Notes: generated from the letters alone by a model not told the origin. Counted from the stretch's first letter, positions 1 through 9,054 are shown. The stretch is DNA of 37,684 bases from Candidatus Gastranaerophilales bacterium (GCA_944323725.1 CALUTP010000010.1:1-37684); one strand, 5' to 3'. Translations and numbers: made by a program.

Positions 1-1645
1 TTCGCATATTGGTAAGTTTTTTTGTCTTACAAATATTAACTACAATATCTTGAGGCTTGTTGCATTCTCCAATAATCATTCCACGGTAGACTTTTGTCTT
101 AGGTGTTACAAAGAATACCCCTCTATCTTCATATTGAGCTAAAGCATAAGGTATAGCTTCGCCCTGTTCATGGGCTATAATTGATCCGCTTCTTTGACGT
201 GGTATATCTCCAGCATACGGCCTATAATGAAGGAATGTGTGATACATAATCCCTTCACCTCTTGTCATTCTTATAAATTCACTTCTGAAACCTATCAAAC
301 CTCTTGCGGGGATATGGAATGTCATATTTGTTCTGCCTTTAGAATTTTGCATTTCCTTCATTTCAGCTTTTCTTCCAGAAAGTCTATCAATGCAGCTGCC
401 AACATATTCTTCAGGTACATCCACTATTAAATTCTCAAAAGGTTCACATTGTTTACCATCAATAGTTTTATAAATAACTTCTGGTTTTGAGACCTGAAAT
501 TCATACCCTTCACGTCGCATAGTCTCGATTAAGATTCCTAAATGAAGTTCACCCCTGCCTGATACTCTGAAAACATCTGTACTATCAGTGTCTTCGACTC
601 GTAAGCTTACATTTTTTTCAAGTTCATCATATAGACGTTTTCTAATTTGTCTTGATGTGACGAATTTGCCTTCCTGACCTGCAAATGGACTGTCGTTTAC
701 GGAAAAATTCATTTGTAAAGTAGGTTCATCAACCTTAATTAGAGGTAATGGCTGCGGGTTATCTAATGCACAAATGCTTTCACCAATTTGTACATCTGAA
801 AATCCAGCAATACCTACAATATCTCCAGCGGAAGCTTCTTGGATTTCAGTCCTGCCAAGATCATGAAATCCAAATAGTTTTGTAATTTTCCCTTTTTCTT
901 GAGTTCCATTTGCGTGGATTACGCAAACCTGTTCTTGAGATTTAACTTTTCCATTTTCAATGCGTCCAATTACAATTCTTCCTACATATTCATTATAATC
1001 AAGAGTTGTAGCTCTGAATTGGAAAGGTTTAGAAGCATCCCCCTTTGGCGGTTGAATATTTTCTAGGATACAGTCTAATAGAGGTATCATATCTTTTCTT
1101 TCATCATCTAAATCTTTTATAGCAAATCCATTCAAACTGCTTGCAAATATAAAAGGAAAATCAATTAAATCTTCTCTATCAGTAAGTTCTGTAAATAAAT
1201 CAAAAACCTTATCTAATGCTGTTAGAGGCTCTCCTGCTGGTTTATCAATTTTGTTAATTACAACGATAATTTTTAGCCCTAACTCTAAAGCTTTTGATAA
1301 GACAAATCTAGTTTGAGGCATTGGTCCTTCAGCAGCGTCTACGATTAAAAGTGCACCATCTACCATACCGAGTACACGTTCAACTTCTCCACCAAAATCA
1401 GCGTGTCCTGGTGTATCCACGACATTAATTTTTGTATTTTTATAATTTATTGAAATGTTTTTTGATAAAATTGTAATTCCACGTTCTCTTTCCAAGTCGT
1501 TGCTGTCAAGCACTCGTTCCTGTACTTGTTGGTTTTCTCGAAAAGCTCCTGCTTGTTTTAAAAGACAATCTACAAGAGTTGTTTTCCCGTGATCAACGTG
1601 AGCAATAATTGCTATATTTCTTATATTTTCGTTAGTGTTTGTCAT
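1..1645 (-). CDS. typA: Translational GTPase TypA/BipA (C-terminus cut by window edge)
   Basis: Ribosome-associated GTPase of the EF-G/LepA class, linked in other bacteria to 50S assembly and stress or cold growth. The reading frame starts [20 protein letters not shown]: the P-loop (AHVDHGKTT) comes first, then the switch II motif [14 protein letters not shown], then NKIDKP (G4). The last readable residues are KKLTNMR, which match the TypA C-terminal domain. About 548 codons are present and the family is usually near 605-615 residues, so roughly 60 residues lie outside the window. The ATG at 1645 is the only start that keeps the complete G1 motif. It is not in an obvious operon: the next minus-strand gene upstream starts beyond 3100. 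Assignment is firm from the motifs. Confidence 0.96.
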   Translation of the reverse strand, partial: MTNTNENIRNIAIIAHVDHGKTTLVDCLLKQAGAFRENQQVQERVLDSNDLERERGITILSKNISINYKNTKINVVDTPGHADFGGEVERVLGMVDGALLIVDAAEGPMPQTRFVLSKALELGLKIIVVINKIDKPAGEPLTALDKVFDLFTELTDREDLIDFPFIFASSLNGFAIKDLDDERKDMIPLLDCILENIQPPKGDASKPFQFRATTLDYNEYVGRIVIGRIENGKVKSQEQVCVIHANGTQEKGKITKLFGFHDLGRTEIQEASAGDIVGIAGFSDVQIGESICALDNPQPLPLIKVDEPTLQMNFSVNDSPFAGQEGKFVTSRQIRKRLYDELEKNVSLRVEDTDSTDVFRVSGRGELHLGILIETMRREGYEFQVSKPEVIYKTIDGKQCEPFENLIVDVPEEYVGSCIDRLSGRKAEMKEMQNSKGRTNMTFHIPARGLIGFRSEFIRMTRGEGIMYHTFLHYRPYAGDIPRQRSGSIIAHEQGEAIPYALAQYEDRGVFFVTPKTKVYRGMIIGECNKPQDIVVNICKTKKLTNMR

Positions 1646-1746
1646 ATATCCCAGTCTTTCTTTTTATCTTGTATTAAAGGGTAAATTTCCATATATATTT
1701 TAGTTTGCTAATAATAATTTTTCAAGAGATTTCTTGTTGTAACAAA

Positions 1747-3147
1747 TCAAAATTTAGTTTTTAAAGGTTTGTATGCAATATATGCACATATCATACATAG
1801 TAATCCGAATAAAATGCCGAAACACATTGTGGTTCTATAAGAAATTAAAAAGGCTGTATCATAAATTTTGCCGTTTTCTATAAATGTAGTTTTAAAACTT
1901 TCAAATAATGTAATAGTGACAGCTACTCCTAGTATATTCCCCATGTTTCTTGATAGTGCTAGAATACCAGAAGCAATTCCAAGTTCTTCATGCTTAACGC
2001 TAGTCATGATTGCATTGTTAGAAGGAGATTGGAACAATCCATTGCCTATCCCCATTATGCCTGATGCAAAAACTATTTGCCACATTGGGACATTTTTATC
2101 ATAAATAGTAAATAAAAATAGCGCTATTATGTAAACTATAGGCCCTGCAATTGTTAGCCATCTGCTGCCGTATTTTCCGGCTAGTCTGCCTGCGATTGGT
2201 GCGATAAATGAAAGTGTAACTGAATATGGAAGTATCAATAACCCTGTAATAAGTGCATTATATTTTAGGATTTCTTGTAAGAAAAACGGTAGCAAAATGC
2301 TGTTTGTGAACATTGCCATATATGAAAGCATTACTGCTAAATTTCCAAAGGTAAAAGATTTTATTTTAAACATTGCGAAATCTATAAGTGGATAGTTAAT
2401 TTTGTGATCTCTAAAATAAAAAAGTGCTCCAAAAATTAATGTAGTTATTCCAAGTATAATTATTTTTATTGATGTCCATCCCCAGGTATGACCTTCTGAT
2501 ATTGCGAGCAAAAGTGCAAATAGACTGATTGTGAAATAAATAAATCCAGCATAATCAAATTTAAAAGGTCTTTTATGTTGATCAATGTGAGAAGGTAGCA
2601 TTTTATATGCGTAGTATGCTCCTATTAAGGCAACAGGAATGCAGGGAATAAATATAGCATGCCAGCCAAAAGAGTTAATTAAGATTCCGCCAAGTGCAGG
2701 CCCGCTCATTCCCCCGACAGCTACAAGACAACCATTTAGCCCTAGAGCTTTTCCTCTTCTTTCGTTTTTAAATATTGTAGCAATTATAGCCTGAGCGTTA
2801 GAAAGCATTATTGAGGCTCCTAATGCTTCTATACAGCGGTAACATATAAGCTGAATAAAATTACCCGCGGTTATATTTAATCCAGCTCCAGCTGCAAATA
2901 TTAAAAATCCTGTTGCGTAAAGTTTATTTTTAGGGAAAATATCGCCTAGTTTACCAAAGAAAGGTAAAAATACTGTAAGTACAAGCATATAAGCAATTAC
3001 CGCCCACTGAATTTGAGACATTGTAACGTGCAAATCTTGTGACATAGGGTAAAGGGCAAGATTTACAGTTGATGAATCCAGCATGGCTATAAAATTACCT
3101 ATGGCTGTTATTACAAACATTGTCCATTTTATTTGTTTATAGCTCAT
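1747..3147 (-). CDS. MFS transporter, DHA2 (EmrB/QacA-like) drug:H+ antiporter family
   Basis: Integral membrane exporter of 466 residues, the usual length for the 14-helix DHA2 group. Helix 1 contains the DHA2 signature AMLDSSTVNLAL (about residues 20-31). Motif A is seen as GKLGDIFPKNK (about 65-75) and the antiporter motif C as GGMSGPALGGI (about 144-154). Many further hydrophobic stretches follow. The substrate cannot be read from sequence; drugs, dyes, bile-like compounds or metabolites are all known for the family. There is no Shine-Dalgarno sequence: an extended -10 box ends 6 nt before the ATG, so the message may be leaderless. It lies downstream of the PanE-like gene on the same strand with a 42-nt gap but seems to have its own promoter. 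Confidence 0.9.
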   Translation of the reverse strand: MSYKQIKWTMFVITAIGNFIAMLDSSTVNLALYPMSQDLHVTMSQIQWAVIAYMLVLTVFLPFFGKLGDIFPKNKLYATGFLIFAAGAGLNITAGNFIQLICYRCIEALGASIMLSNAQAIIATIFKNERRGKALGLNGCLVAVGGMSGPALGGILINSFGWHAIFIPCIPVALIGAYYAYKMLPSHIDQHKRPFKFDYAGFIYFTISLFALLLAISEGHTWGWTSIKIIILGITTLIFGALFYFRDHKINYPLIDFAMFKIKSFTFGNLAVMLSYMAMFTNSILLPFFLQEILKYNALITGLLILPYSVTLSFIAPIAGRLAGKYGSRWLTIAGPIVYIIALFLFTIYDKNVPMWQIVFASGIMGIGNGLFQSPSNNAIMTSVKHEELGIASGILALSRNMGNILGVAVTITLFESFKTTFIENGKIYDTAFLISYRTTMCFGILFGLLCMICAYIAYKPLKTKF

Positions 3148-3153
3148 AAAAAA

Positions 3154-3162
3154 ATCTTAGCA
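3154..3162 (-). promoter_or_regulatory. Extended -10 promoter for the MFS gene, probable leaderless start
   Basis: On the minus strand the sequence reads TGCTAAGAT, an extended -10 (TGn-TAnnnT), followed by only six bases before the ATG at 3147. A start site about 6-7 nt past the -10 would coincide with the initiation codon. No Shine-Dalgarno sequence fits in between. Confidence 0.5.
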
Positions 3163-3189
3163 TAAATCTAAATTTTAGTCTTGAAAGAT

Positions 3190-4134
3190 TTATACTGATA
3201 ATTTTATTTTTGTTTTTTGAAAATCTTGATTTTCATGGATTATATCAATAAACTCTTTAATCATGCAATTATATGGCGTTGGAATATTATGTTTTTTACC
3301 GAACTGAATCATTGTACCAGCAAACATATCAACTTCAGTATGTCTTCCAGCTTCAACATCTTGTAACATTGAGGTCTTACCTTCTGGTATCATATGAGAT
3401 AGATTTTCAAGAGTTTCCTCAATCATAGTTTCAGTATTGTTTATTCCTTCTGCTTTTGCAATAGCTTGTACTTCTTTCATTATATTAACAGCCATTTGCA
3501 TAAAGTGTTTATTCTCAAGCATTTCCCCAAATGTCATCCTCAGTATTGCGGTTGTTTGGTTTGCGCATACATTAAGCATATATTTTAGCCACAAAGAATG
3601 TCTAATGTCTTCTGGAATTTTATAATTTATTTTTGCATTATCAAAGAATTTTTTTAGTCTTAACACATTCTTATTTAAATTTTTGTCAGAACCAAAAACG
3701 ATGGTATTTACATCATCATGTATTATTTTATTGCCTGTTCTTATTGTACTATGACCAATGAAATAAGAATAAAGTATCTTATCCCATCCATATGCTGCTG
3801 CAATAATTCCTTCACTAGTTACTCCATTAAGCAATGAAAGTATTATCGTATCATCTTTTATAAAGTTTTTAATATTTTTCACTGCATCGTCGAGTCCAGA
3901 ATATTTTGTTGCAATGATTACTAAATCAGCTTTGAAATCTTTGGTAATTGGTAATACGTAGTTAAAGTCTAATTTTCTATCGTTAAATATAATCGGATTT
4001 GCCTTATATTTTAAAAGTCTTTGTTCATCTACAAGTACTCTAAAATTTTCAGGTGAATGTTGTTGGATTTTGTCTGCATAAATTGTTCCGACTGCACCTA
4101 GCCCGCACAATAGTATATTTTTAATTTCTTTCAT
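3190..4134 (-). CDS. 2-dehydropantoate 2-reductase family protein (ApbA/PanE-like)
   Basis: NADPH-dependent reductase of the ketopantoate reductase family, 314 residues, normal for the family (about 290-320). The N-terminal Rossmann fold begins with ILLCGLGAVGTIYADKI, the GxGxxG dinucleotide motif at about residues 10-15. The C-terminal helical domain contains LWLKYMLNVCANQTTAI, matching the family's conserved K...N segment that binds substrate. Whether it makes pantoate for coenzyme A is not shown: no other pan gene is nearby, and paralogues of this family reduce other 2-oxo acids. The -10-like box TGTTAAAAT ends 7 nt before the ATG, with no Shine-Dalgarno sequence. Confidence 0.85.
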   Translation of the reverse strand: MKEIKNILLCGLGAVGTIYADKIQQHSPENFRVLVDEQRLLKYKANPIIFNDRKLDFNYVLPITKDFKADLVIIATKYSGLDDAVKNIKNFIKDDTIILSLLNGVTSEGIIAAAYGWDKILYSYFIGHSTIRTGNKIIHDDVNTIVFGSDKNLNKNVLRLKKFFDNAKINYKIPEDIRHSLWLKYMLNVCANQTTAILRMTFGEMLENKHFMQMAVNIMKEVQAIAKAEGINNTETMIEETLENLSHMIPEGKTSMLQDVEAGRHTEVDMFAGTMIQFGKKHNIPTPYNCMIKEFIDIIHENQDFQKTKIKLSV

Positions 4135-4141
4135 GATTGTA

Positions 4142-4150
4142 ATTTTAACA
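4142..4150 (-). promoter_or_regulatory. Extended -10 promoter for the PanE-like gene
   Basis: Minus strand TGTTAAAAT (TGn plus TAAAAT) followed by seven bases and then the ATG at 4134. This gives a leader of about zero to one nucleotide. No ribosome binding site is visible. Confidence 0.4.
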
Positions 4151-4299
4151 CTTATTCTTTTATCTTTTTATTTTCTGAATAAAATCTTAATTTTTATTTT
4201 TCTTAATATTCTTTAAAAAACTGTAAATTTAATTATACAACATTACTTTATATAAATATATAGGTAGTGTAGTTATATTTAAGGTGTAGTGGAAATTAA

Positions 4300-5085
4300 A
4301 TGGGACTAGATGTTACCAGGCTGTATGGTGCAGGCAGTACATATTTAAATCCGGGGTATAATTACCCAAAGAATAGTAGTGTAAAATTTGGAGAACTTTC
4401 TGCGGATACGTTTGAAAGTACATCCCCAAAACGTTATACTTCTGAATTTACATTAAATAAAGCTATTGAATCGAATCCAAAAATAAAAGCTATTTTAGCA
4501 GAAATTAATGCCCCAGTAAAACTTAATATGAAAGAGCTTAATGAGCTTTTAATAGGACATGCTGCTGATGTGCAAAATGTTGCATATGGAATTATTGAAA
4601 ATTTACCTTTTTCTTTAAAAAATAAAGTTAATGCTAAAGCTATTAACGATGCGGCATATTTACATGATTTAGGAAAAGTGCTTATTCCTCAGGAGGTTTT
4701 AAACAAAAATGGAAAACTTAATGAGCAGGAAACTAAAATTATGCACAGACATTCTGAATTAAGTTATGAACTCTTAAAAAATACTAATATTGATAAAACT
4801 ACTTTAAATCTTATAAGAAATCATCATCAAAATGCAAAGCGAAGCGGGTATCCATTTGTAGATAATTCTTTCAATGCAGATTTGAATTTACAAATTCTTT
4901 CAATGGCAGATAAGTATTCAGCATTAAGGGAAAAACGTGTATATAAAGAACCTATGAGTAAGAAGCAGGCACTTACAATTATTTATAAAGATGTGAAAGA
5001 TGGGAAACTTCATCCATTTGTCTTTAAGGCACTTGTAGATTATGCAAATATAACAGAAGTTACTGACAGTGAATTATATGTTTAA
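4300..5085 (+). CDS. HD-GYP-like metal-dependent phosphohydrolase domain protein
   Basis: A 261-residue soluble protein whose residues about 80-255 form an HD-type domain. H87, the H122-D123 pair (LHDLGKVLIP), H149/H151, H175-H176 and D204 are candidate metal ligands. The signature HHQNAKRSGYP (175-185) is a variant of the canonical HHExxDGxGYP of cyclic-di-GMP phosphodiesterases: GYP is kept, the Glu and DG are lost. No receiver or membrane sensor domain is attached. The first 80 residues are Asn/Tyr/Ser/Thr-rich and contain VKFGEL (28-33), resembling the leading segments of other proteins in this window. Activity on cyclic dinucleotides is plausible but unproven. Start: ATG at 4300 behind a weak purine stretch. 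Confidence 0.8.
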   Translation: MGLDVTRLYGAGSTYLNPGYNYPKNSSVKFGELSADTFESTSPKRYTSEFTLNKAIESNPKIKAILAEINAPVKLNMKELNELLIGHAADVQNVAYGIIENLPFSLKNKVNAKAINDAAYLHDLGKVLIPQEVLNKNGKLNEQETKIMHRHSELSYELLKNTNIDKTTLNLIRNHHQNAKRSGYPFVDNSFNADLNLQILSMADKYSALREKRVYKEPMSKKQALTIIYKDVKDGKLHPFVFKALVDYANITEVTDSELYV

Positions 5086-5107
5086 ATTTATTTGAAATGT
5101 GCTTGTG

Positions 5108-5329
5108 TTAGGTCTTGTCAGGAACATATTCTATTAAATCTGATATTTTACACTCAAAGTATTTACATAGTTTATTTAATGTGTGAATGTTTATGTTGAT
5201 GTTTTTGTTATTTCTAAAAGTTGAAAGTGTTGATTTGTCGATGCATGTTTTTCTGAAGATGTCATCTGCGGTTGTTCTGTGGTGTCAAATTAAATTATCA
5301 AGATGTACGAGTCTATTATTGATTGACAA
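5108..5329 (-). pseudogene. Decayed XRE/Cro-type HTH regulator with in-frame TGA
   Basis: This fills the otherwise empty 309-nt gap between the HD-GYP-like and symporter genes. The minus strand ends in a helix-turn-helix tail: TTADDIFRKTCIDKSTLSTF, then TLNKLCKYFECKISDLIEYV and PDKT before a TAA at 5108-5110. That is the typical layout of small XRE regulators (about 70 residues). In the same frame upstream, LSINNRLVHLDNLI supplies the expected first helix, but a TGA at 5285-5287 separates the two parts, and the only start candidate is a TTG at 5329. Other genes in the window end in TGA, so the codon is not reassigned. The simplest reading is a recent nonsense mutation or a dead gene. Confidence 0.6.
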
Positions 5330-5356
5330 TTGGGAATTTAAGGATGATTACCCTAG

Positions 5357-5385
5357 TTGGTAAACTGATATGTTTATGATAGAAT
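5357..5385 (+). promoter_or_regulatory. Sigma-70-type promoter for the AGCS symporter gene
   Basis: TTGGTA (5357-5362), 17-nt spacer, TAGAAT (5380-5385), then nine bases to the ATG at 5395. The predicted leader is only about 2-3 nt and no Shine-Dalgarno sequence is present. Confidence 0.5.
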
Positions 5386-5394
5386 TAGATTGCA

Positions 5395-6918
5395 ATGAAT
5401 TTAGATAGTGCGATAGATAGTTTTTTATCACCGATAGCCGATAAGATTTCAGGGATTATATTCAGCCACGTGACAATTCATGGGGTCAGGGTTGAATTTC
5501 TTATTGCTCTATTAATGATTGCAGCATTTTATTTTACTTTCCGTACCAAGTTTATCGGAGTGTGGGGATTTAGGCATGCGTTAAATCTTATTACAAAAAA
5601 TTATGAGCATAAAGACATTATTATAAAAAAGAAAAAAGGTGAAGTCTCATCTTTTCAAGCATTGACAGCTACAATTTCAGCGTCGGCAGGTATTGGAAAT
5701 GTTGCAGGTTCAGCCGCTGCAGTTTCAGTAGGCGGACCGGGTGTAATTTTTTGGATGATTATTGCAGGTTTTTTCTCTATGGCGTTAAAATTTGCAGAGG
5801 TTTTGTTAGGGTTAAAATTCCGTCAGATTAATAAAGACGGTACTGTTGCAGGCGGTCCTATGTATTATATTCAATCAGGGCTAAAAAATCATAAAATACT
5901 CGGTAAATTTTCTCCGTATCTTGCAAAAATTTATGCAGTATGTTGTATTTTTGCAATGATAGGCGGATGGAATTTATTCCAGATAAATGCTATGACTACT
6001 CAAATTACTGAGGTTACAGGCGGCGATAAAAGTTTTTTTGCAAATCAAAGTTGGCTTTTAGGATTGATAGTGGCAGTGATTACTTATTTCACTATTATTG
6101 GTGGTATTAAGGCTATAGGTAAGTTTACGTCAAAAGTAACTCCTGCTATGTGTACATTGTATGTCGCTTCAGCTTTTGTTGTTTGTATTATGAATATTCA
6201 TCATTTACCGCATACAATTCATACGATTATAACTGAGGCATTTAAGCCAAGAGCAATGGAAGGTGGAATGTTTGCTTGTATGTTATGGGGATTTAGGCGT
6301 GCAATGTTTGCAAATGAAGCTGGTTTAGGCACTGCTCCTATTGCGTTTTCGGCGGTTAAAACTAATAAGCCAGTTGCGCAAGCTTTCATTGCCATGCTTC
6401 AGCCATTTGTAGATACGGTAATTGTTGGATCAGCTACGGCTTTTGTGATTGTTGTGAGTGGTGTCTATTTGCAAAATACAGGGCTTGCAGGGATTGAGCT
6501 TACTTCAAAAGCTTTTGGAACTGTTTGTCCGTTTTTCCCTATATTATTAACTTTTATGGCAAGCTGTTTTGTTTTGTCGACTATGCTATGCGGTTCATAT
6601 TATGGAATTAAGGGATGGACGTTTTTATTTGGCGATACAAAATTGACAACTAGGACTTTTCAGGTTATATATTGTATATTCATTGTAATTGGTTCAGCAA
6701 TGAACTTTAAAAGTATAATAAATCTTTCGGATGCCTTTACTTTGTTTTTAGCTGTTCCAAACTTGATAGCAGTTTTCATACTTTCGGATGTTGTTATGAA
6801 AGAATTGAAGCGTTATTGTAGAAAATATAATGTAGGCTTATTTAAAAATAAAAGCGAAAAAGAGGAGATAGAAGAATATGAAGAAAAATTGTCTGGAGAT
6901 AGTAAGACAAAAATGTGA
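5395..6918 (+). CDS. Sodium:alanine/glycine symporter (AGCS family)
   Basis: Inner-membrane amino-acid carrier of 507 residues that couples alanine or glycine uptake to Na+ (or H+) in characterised relatives. Family hallmarks are GGPMYYIQSGL (about residues 154-164), the region around SASAGIGNVAGSAAAVSVGG (about 96-115), and FANEAGLGTAPIAFSAVKTN (about 303-322). Hydrophobic segments run nearly to residue 480. The C-terminus is charged and cytoplasmic; its last 14 codons overlap the start of the uracil-DNA glycosylase gene, so the two are almost certainly co-transcribed. Start ATG at 5395 fits the N-terminal amphipathic segment seen in the family and lies 9 nt after a -10 box. Substrate choice among small amino acids is not resolved. 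Confidence 0.93.
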   Translation: MNLDSAIDSFLSPIADKISGIIFSHVTIHGVRVEFLIALLMIAAFYFTFRTKFIGVWGFRHALNLITKNYEHKDIIIKKKKGEVSSFQALTATISASAGIGNVAGSAAAVSVGGPGVIFWMIIAGFFSMALKFAEVLLGLKFRQINKDGTVAGGPMYYIQSGLKNHKILGKFSPYLAKIYAVCCIFAMIGGWNLFQINAMTTQITEVTGGDKSFFANQSWLLGLIVAVITYFTIIGGIKAIGKFTSKVTPAMCTLYVASAFVVCIMNIHHLPHTIHTIITEAFKPRAMEGGMFACMLWGFRRAMFANEAGLGTAPIAFSAVKTNKPVAQAFIAMLQPFVDTVIVGSATAFVIVVSGVYLQNTGLAGIELTSKAFGTVCPFFPILLTFMASCFVLSTMLCGSYYGIKGWTFLFGDTKLTTRTFQVIYCIFIVIGSAMNFKSIINLSDAFTLFLAVPNLIAVFILSDVVMKELKRYCRKYNVGLFKNKSEKEEIEEYEEKLSGDSKTKM

Positions 6919-7510
6919 AAGCTGTAATGGCTGTGCCCTTGCAAAATCACGTAATAATGTGGTTTTCTCTGATGGAAATCCGTCAACTGCAAAAATCGTT
7001 TTAATCGGAGAAGCTCCGGGCGAGATGGAAGATGAATGCGGAAGACCATTTGTCGGCAGAGCAGGGCAATTGTTGAATGAATTTTTAGCTGATGCTGGTA
7101 TTTCAAGAGATGAAGATTTGTATATTATAAATACGGTTAAATGCAGACCTCCTGAAAATAGAGTACCTACTGATGAAGAAAAATCAGCATGTCATAAATT
7201 CCTTGTTGCTCAAATTGATATTATAAAGCCTCAGGCAATTATTCTATGTGGTGCTACTGCTTTGAAATCATTTGTTGAATTGGATAAAAAACAAACTATT
7301 TCAAAGGTCAGAGGTAAATGGATGAATATTATGGTAGATGGTGTTGAATATAAAGCTATGACAATTTTCCATCCATCTTATCTTTTAAGGAATCACTCTA
7401 TGGAAGAGGGTTCTCCAAGAAGACTTATGCAACAAGATTTATCAGAAATTAAAAATACTATTTTCCCTGATAAAATTATTGATGAAAATCGTGAACTTGT
7501 TATGTTATAA
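6878..7510 (+). CDS. Uracil-DNA glycosylase, family 4 (Fe-S type)
   Basis: DNA repair enzyme that removes uracil from DNA, 210 residues. Family 4 features are all visible: the four Fe-S cluster cysteines C16, C19, C89 and C105; motif A GEAPGEMEDECGRPFVG (44-60); NTVKCRPP (86-92); and the C-terminal HPSYLLR motif. The ATG at 6878 has an upstream AGGAGA and overlaps the symporter's 3' end by 41 nt in another frame, suggesting translational coupling. An intrinsic terminator follows 15 nt after the stop. In some bacteria similar proteins replace the family 1 enzyme Ung; whether that is true here cannot be told from one window. Confidence 0.94.
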   Translation: MKKNCLEIVRQKCESCNGCALAKSRNNVVFSDGNPSTAKIVLIGEAPGEMEDECGRPFVGRAGQLLNEFLADAGISRDEDLYIINTVKCRPPENRVPTDEEKSACHKFLVAQIDIIKPQAIILCGATALKSFVELDKKQTISKVRGKWMNIMVDGVEYKAMTIFHPSYLLRNHSMEEGSPRRLMQQDLSEIKNTIFPDKIIDENRELVML

Positions 7511-7524
7511 GGTATATATTTATT

Positions 7525-7560
7525 AAAAAATAGACTTCCTTTTAGGAAGTCTATTTTTTT
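7525..7560. terminator. Bidirectional intrinsic terminator
   Basis: Perfect 16-bp stem (7525-7540 with 7544-7559), a three-base loop, and T runs on both sides. It lies between the convergent uracil-DNA glycosylase gene and the orphan gene at 7551-8906. The stop codon of the latter (7551-7553) sits inside the stem. Confidence 0.9.
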
Positions 7561-8906
7561 GTTGTATTACTTTCTGCGTTGAGAATTCCAGGTTCTAGAT
7601 CCGAACCAGTAACGAGTTTTCTGAAAGCAAATTGAGCTTTTGGCAGGCAGTACGCTAGTAAGAAACTACTTAGGCCTACATTTGCTAAAATATTTATCGA
7701 TTTGACAAACTTTGCACGTTTTGCAAATTTATCAACCATTTTGGTACCAGAAGGTGTTCCAAGTGCTTTTTTAGCAAAGGCTTCTATGTCATTGCGAAAT
7801 TCTGCTAGTTTTTTCATATTAATGTAAGCTCTTGGGTCTCTTACCTCTTCATTTAGCATTGTTATTTTTTCAAATTTATTTGCATACTTTACAAAAAGAC
7901 TTTTTGGATTGTTATCAATATAATCAAGCATTTCTTTTGGATTTGCTGATTTTGGAAGTTCTAATTTCCCTTCTTTTATCTGTTTAAGAAATTCTTTATC
8001 CTCAAGTATAAGCGGATCAAGCTTTACATCAAGATTAAATGCTTTTAGGGAGGCTTTATTAAGTATTTTTTCAATTTGTTTTGGTGCAACATAATTAAGA
8101 TACATCATTCCTGCCATTTTGAAACTTATATCAATGGCCTCATTTCTATTACCATCAGCTCCTTTTCTTGCTGTTAAAATCCTACCTAAAGCATATCCGC
8201 CATCTATAGTTTCCATTTTTTCAAGTGTTGAAAAGTTTGCTATATTTGAAATGAAATTGTTTCCAAAACTTATTTTATTTTGTTTTTTTAATGACATTCT
8301 TGCAAATGTGTCGTTATTTAGACCTTCAAAATTGGTATATTGATTTTGATTTTGTTTTTCTTTTTGAGCTTTAAGTTTTGCAATTTTATTAGCGGATGAT
8401 GCAAAAATCATTTTTGGAAGTATAAATCCAATAAATGCTATAGGAATTGCTGTAGCAGCTATAAATTTAGCAGCAAGCATTTTTTCATAAACATTTTTGT
8501 TTCCAGCAACTTTTTTTAAATCATTAAGAGCATTTTCTATAGCTTGTTTTGATTTTGAATTTTTATTTGCTATTTTAGTGAATCGTTTGATATTTTCATT
8601 TATTCCCTGAATACCTTTTTCTTCTTTAAATAGTTTTAGGTTTACTTTAGGATTAAACCCTTGTTTTTTTATTAATATATTTACAATTTTGTCTATTAAT
8701 GGTATACCACCAAGCCATACTGCAGAAGTGGCGTATTCATCTAAGAATCTTTCTCTTGTTGCAAGTTTATCTATTTCTGGATCATCTTTATTTTGCTTGT
8801 GAGTTAAATAAATTTTTGACGGAACTTCTATCCCGCAATCTCTGACCAGTAGGGGGTATATGCTGTTATTATTGCCAATAGCTGATATTATTTTAGTTAG
8901 TATCAT
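7551..8906 (-). CDS. Unrecognised protein with two or more membrane segments
   Basis: A 451-residue protein I cannot assign to a known family. It has a hydrophobic stretch around residues 163-188 (ATAIPIAFIGFILPKMIFA) and another near 415-433 (ANVGLSSFLLAYCLPKA), with lysine-rich soluble regions between. A Gln/Lys/Asn-rich linker at about 180-215 leads into NKISFGNNF, which resembles the F-G motif in other orphan proteins of this window. The start ATG at 8906 has a good GGAG 8 nt upstream. A 227-nt leader with strong secondary structure separates it from the kinase-like gene on the same strand. Probably lineage-restricted; a role at the membrane is inference only. Confidence 0.75.
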   Translation of the reverse strand: MILTKIISAIGNNNSIYPLLVRDCGIEVPSKIYLTHKQNKDDPEIDKLATRERFLDEYATSAVWLGGIPLIDKIVNILIKKQGFNPKVNLKLFKEEKGIQGINENIKRFTKIANKNSKSKQAIENALNDLKKVAGNKNVYEKMLAAKFIAATAIPIAFIGFILPKMIFASSANKIAKLKAQKEKQNQNQYTNFEGLNNDTFARMSLKKQNKISFGNNFISNIANFSTLEKMETIDGGYALGRILTARKGADGNRNEAIDISFKMAGMMYLNYVAPKQIEKILNKASLKAFNLDVKLDPLILEDKEFLKQIKEGKLELPKSANPKEMLDYIDNNPKSLFVKYANKFEKITMLNEEVRDPRAYINMKKLAEFRNDIEAFAKKALGTPSGTKMVDKFAKRAKFVKSINILANVGLSSFLLAYCLPKAQFAFRKLVTGSDLEPGILNAESNTTKK

Positions 8907-8951
8907 AAATTATCTCCAATTCTTTTGTCTATACAATCTTTTACGCGGGGT

Positions 8952-9054
8952 TCCTGAAAAGACTGTTAAAAAGAATTGAACTAATTAAAATTGCGCACCA
9001 TCAACTCTACAGCCTTTTCAGGATGCTATGATGGTTATGATGCAATTTTAAATT
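8952..9054 (-). promoter_or_regulatory. Candidate pseudoknotted leader RNA upstream of the orphan membrane gene
   Basis: Two interlocking inverted repeats lie in the intergenic RNA. Stem one pairs 8952-8966 with 9009-9023 (14 of 15 bases). Stem two pairs 8997-9002 with 9030-9035 (six of six) and 8983-8994 with 9042-9054 (12 bp plus one bulge). Because one arm of stem one lies inside the loop of stem two, they form a pseudoknot or two alternative folds. No U-run follows, so it is not a plain terminator. It could be a riboswitch-like leader, a protein-binding site or a small RNA. Confidence 0.4.

Noticed and set aside
194-430. 78-codon plus-strand ORF
   Set aside because: It lies inside typA on the other strand; the typA frame is continuous to the window edge and conserved.
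5285-5287. TGA recoded as a sense codon
   Set aside because: Several intact genes in the window, such as the symporter gene and the HTH gene at 18621, end in TGA, so recoding is unlikely.
8951-9024. Simple intrinsic terminator after the kinase-like gene
   Set aside because: The loop is 42 nt and no T run follows on the minus strand; the crossing second stem suggests something else.
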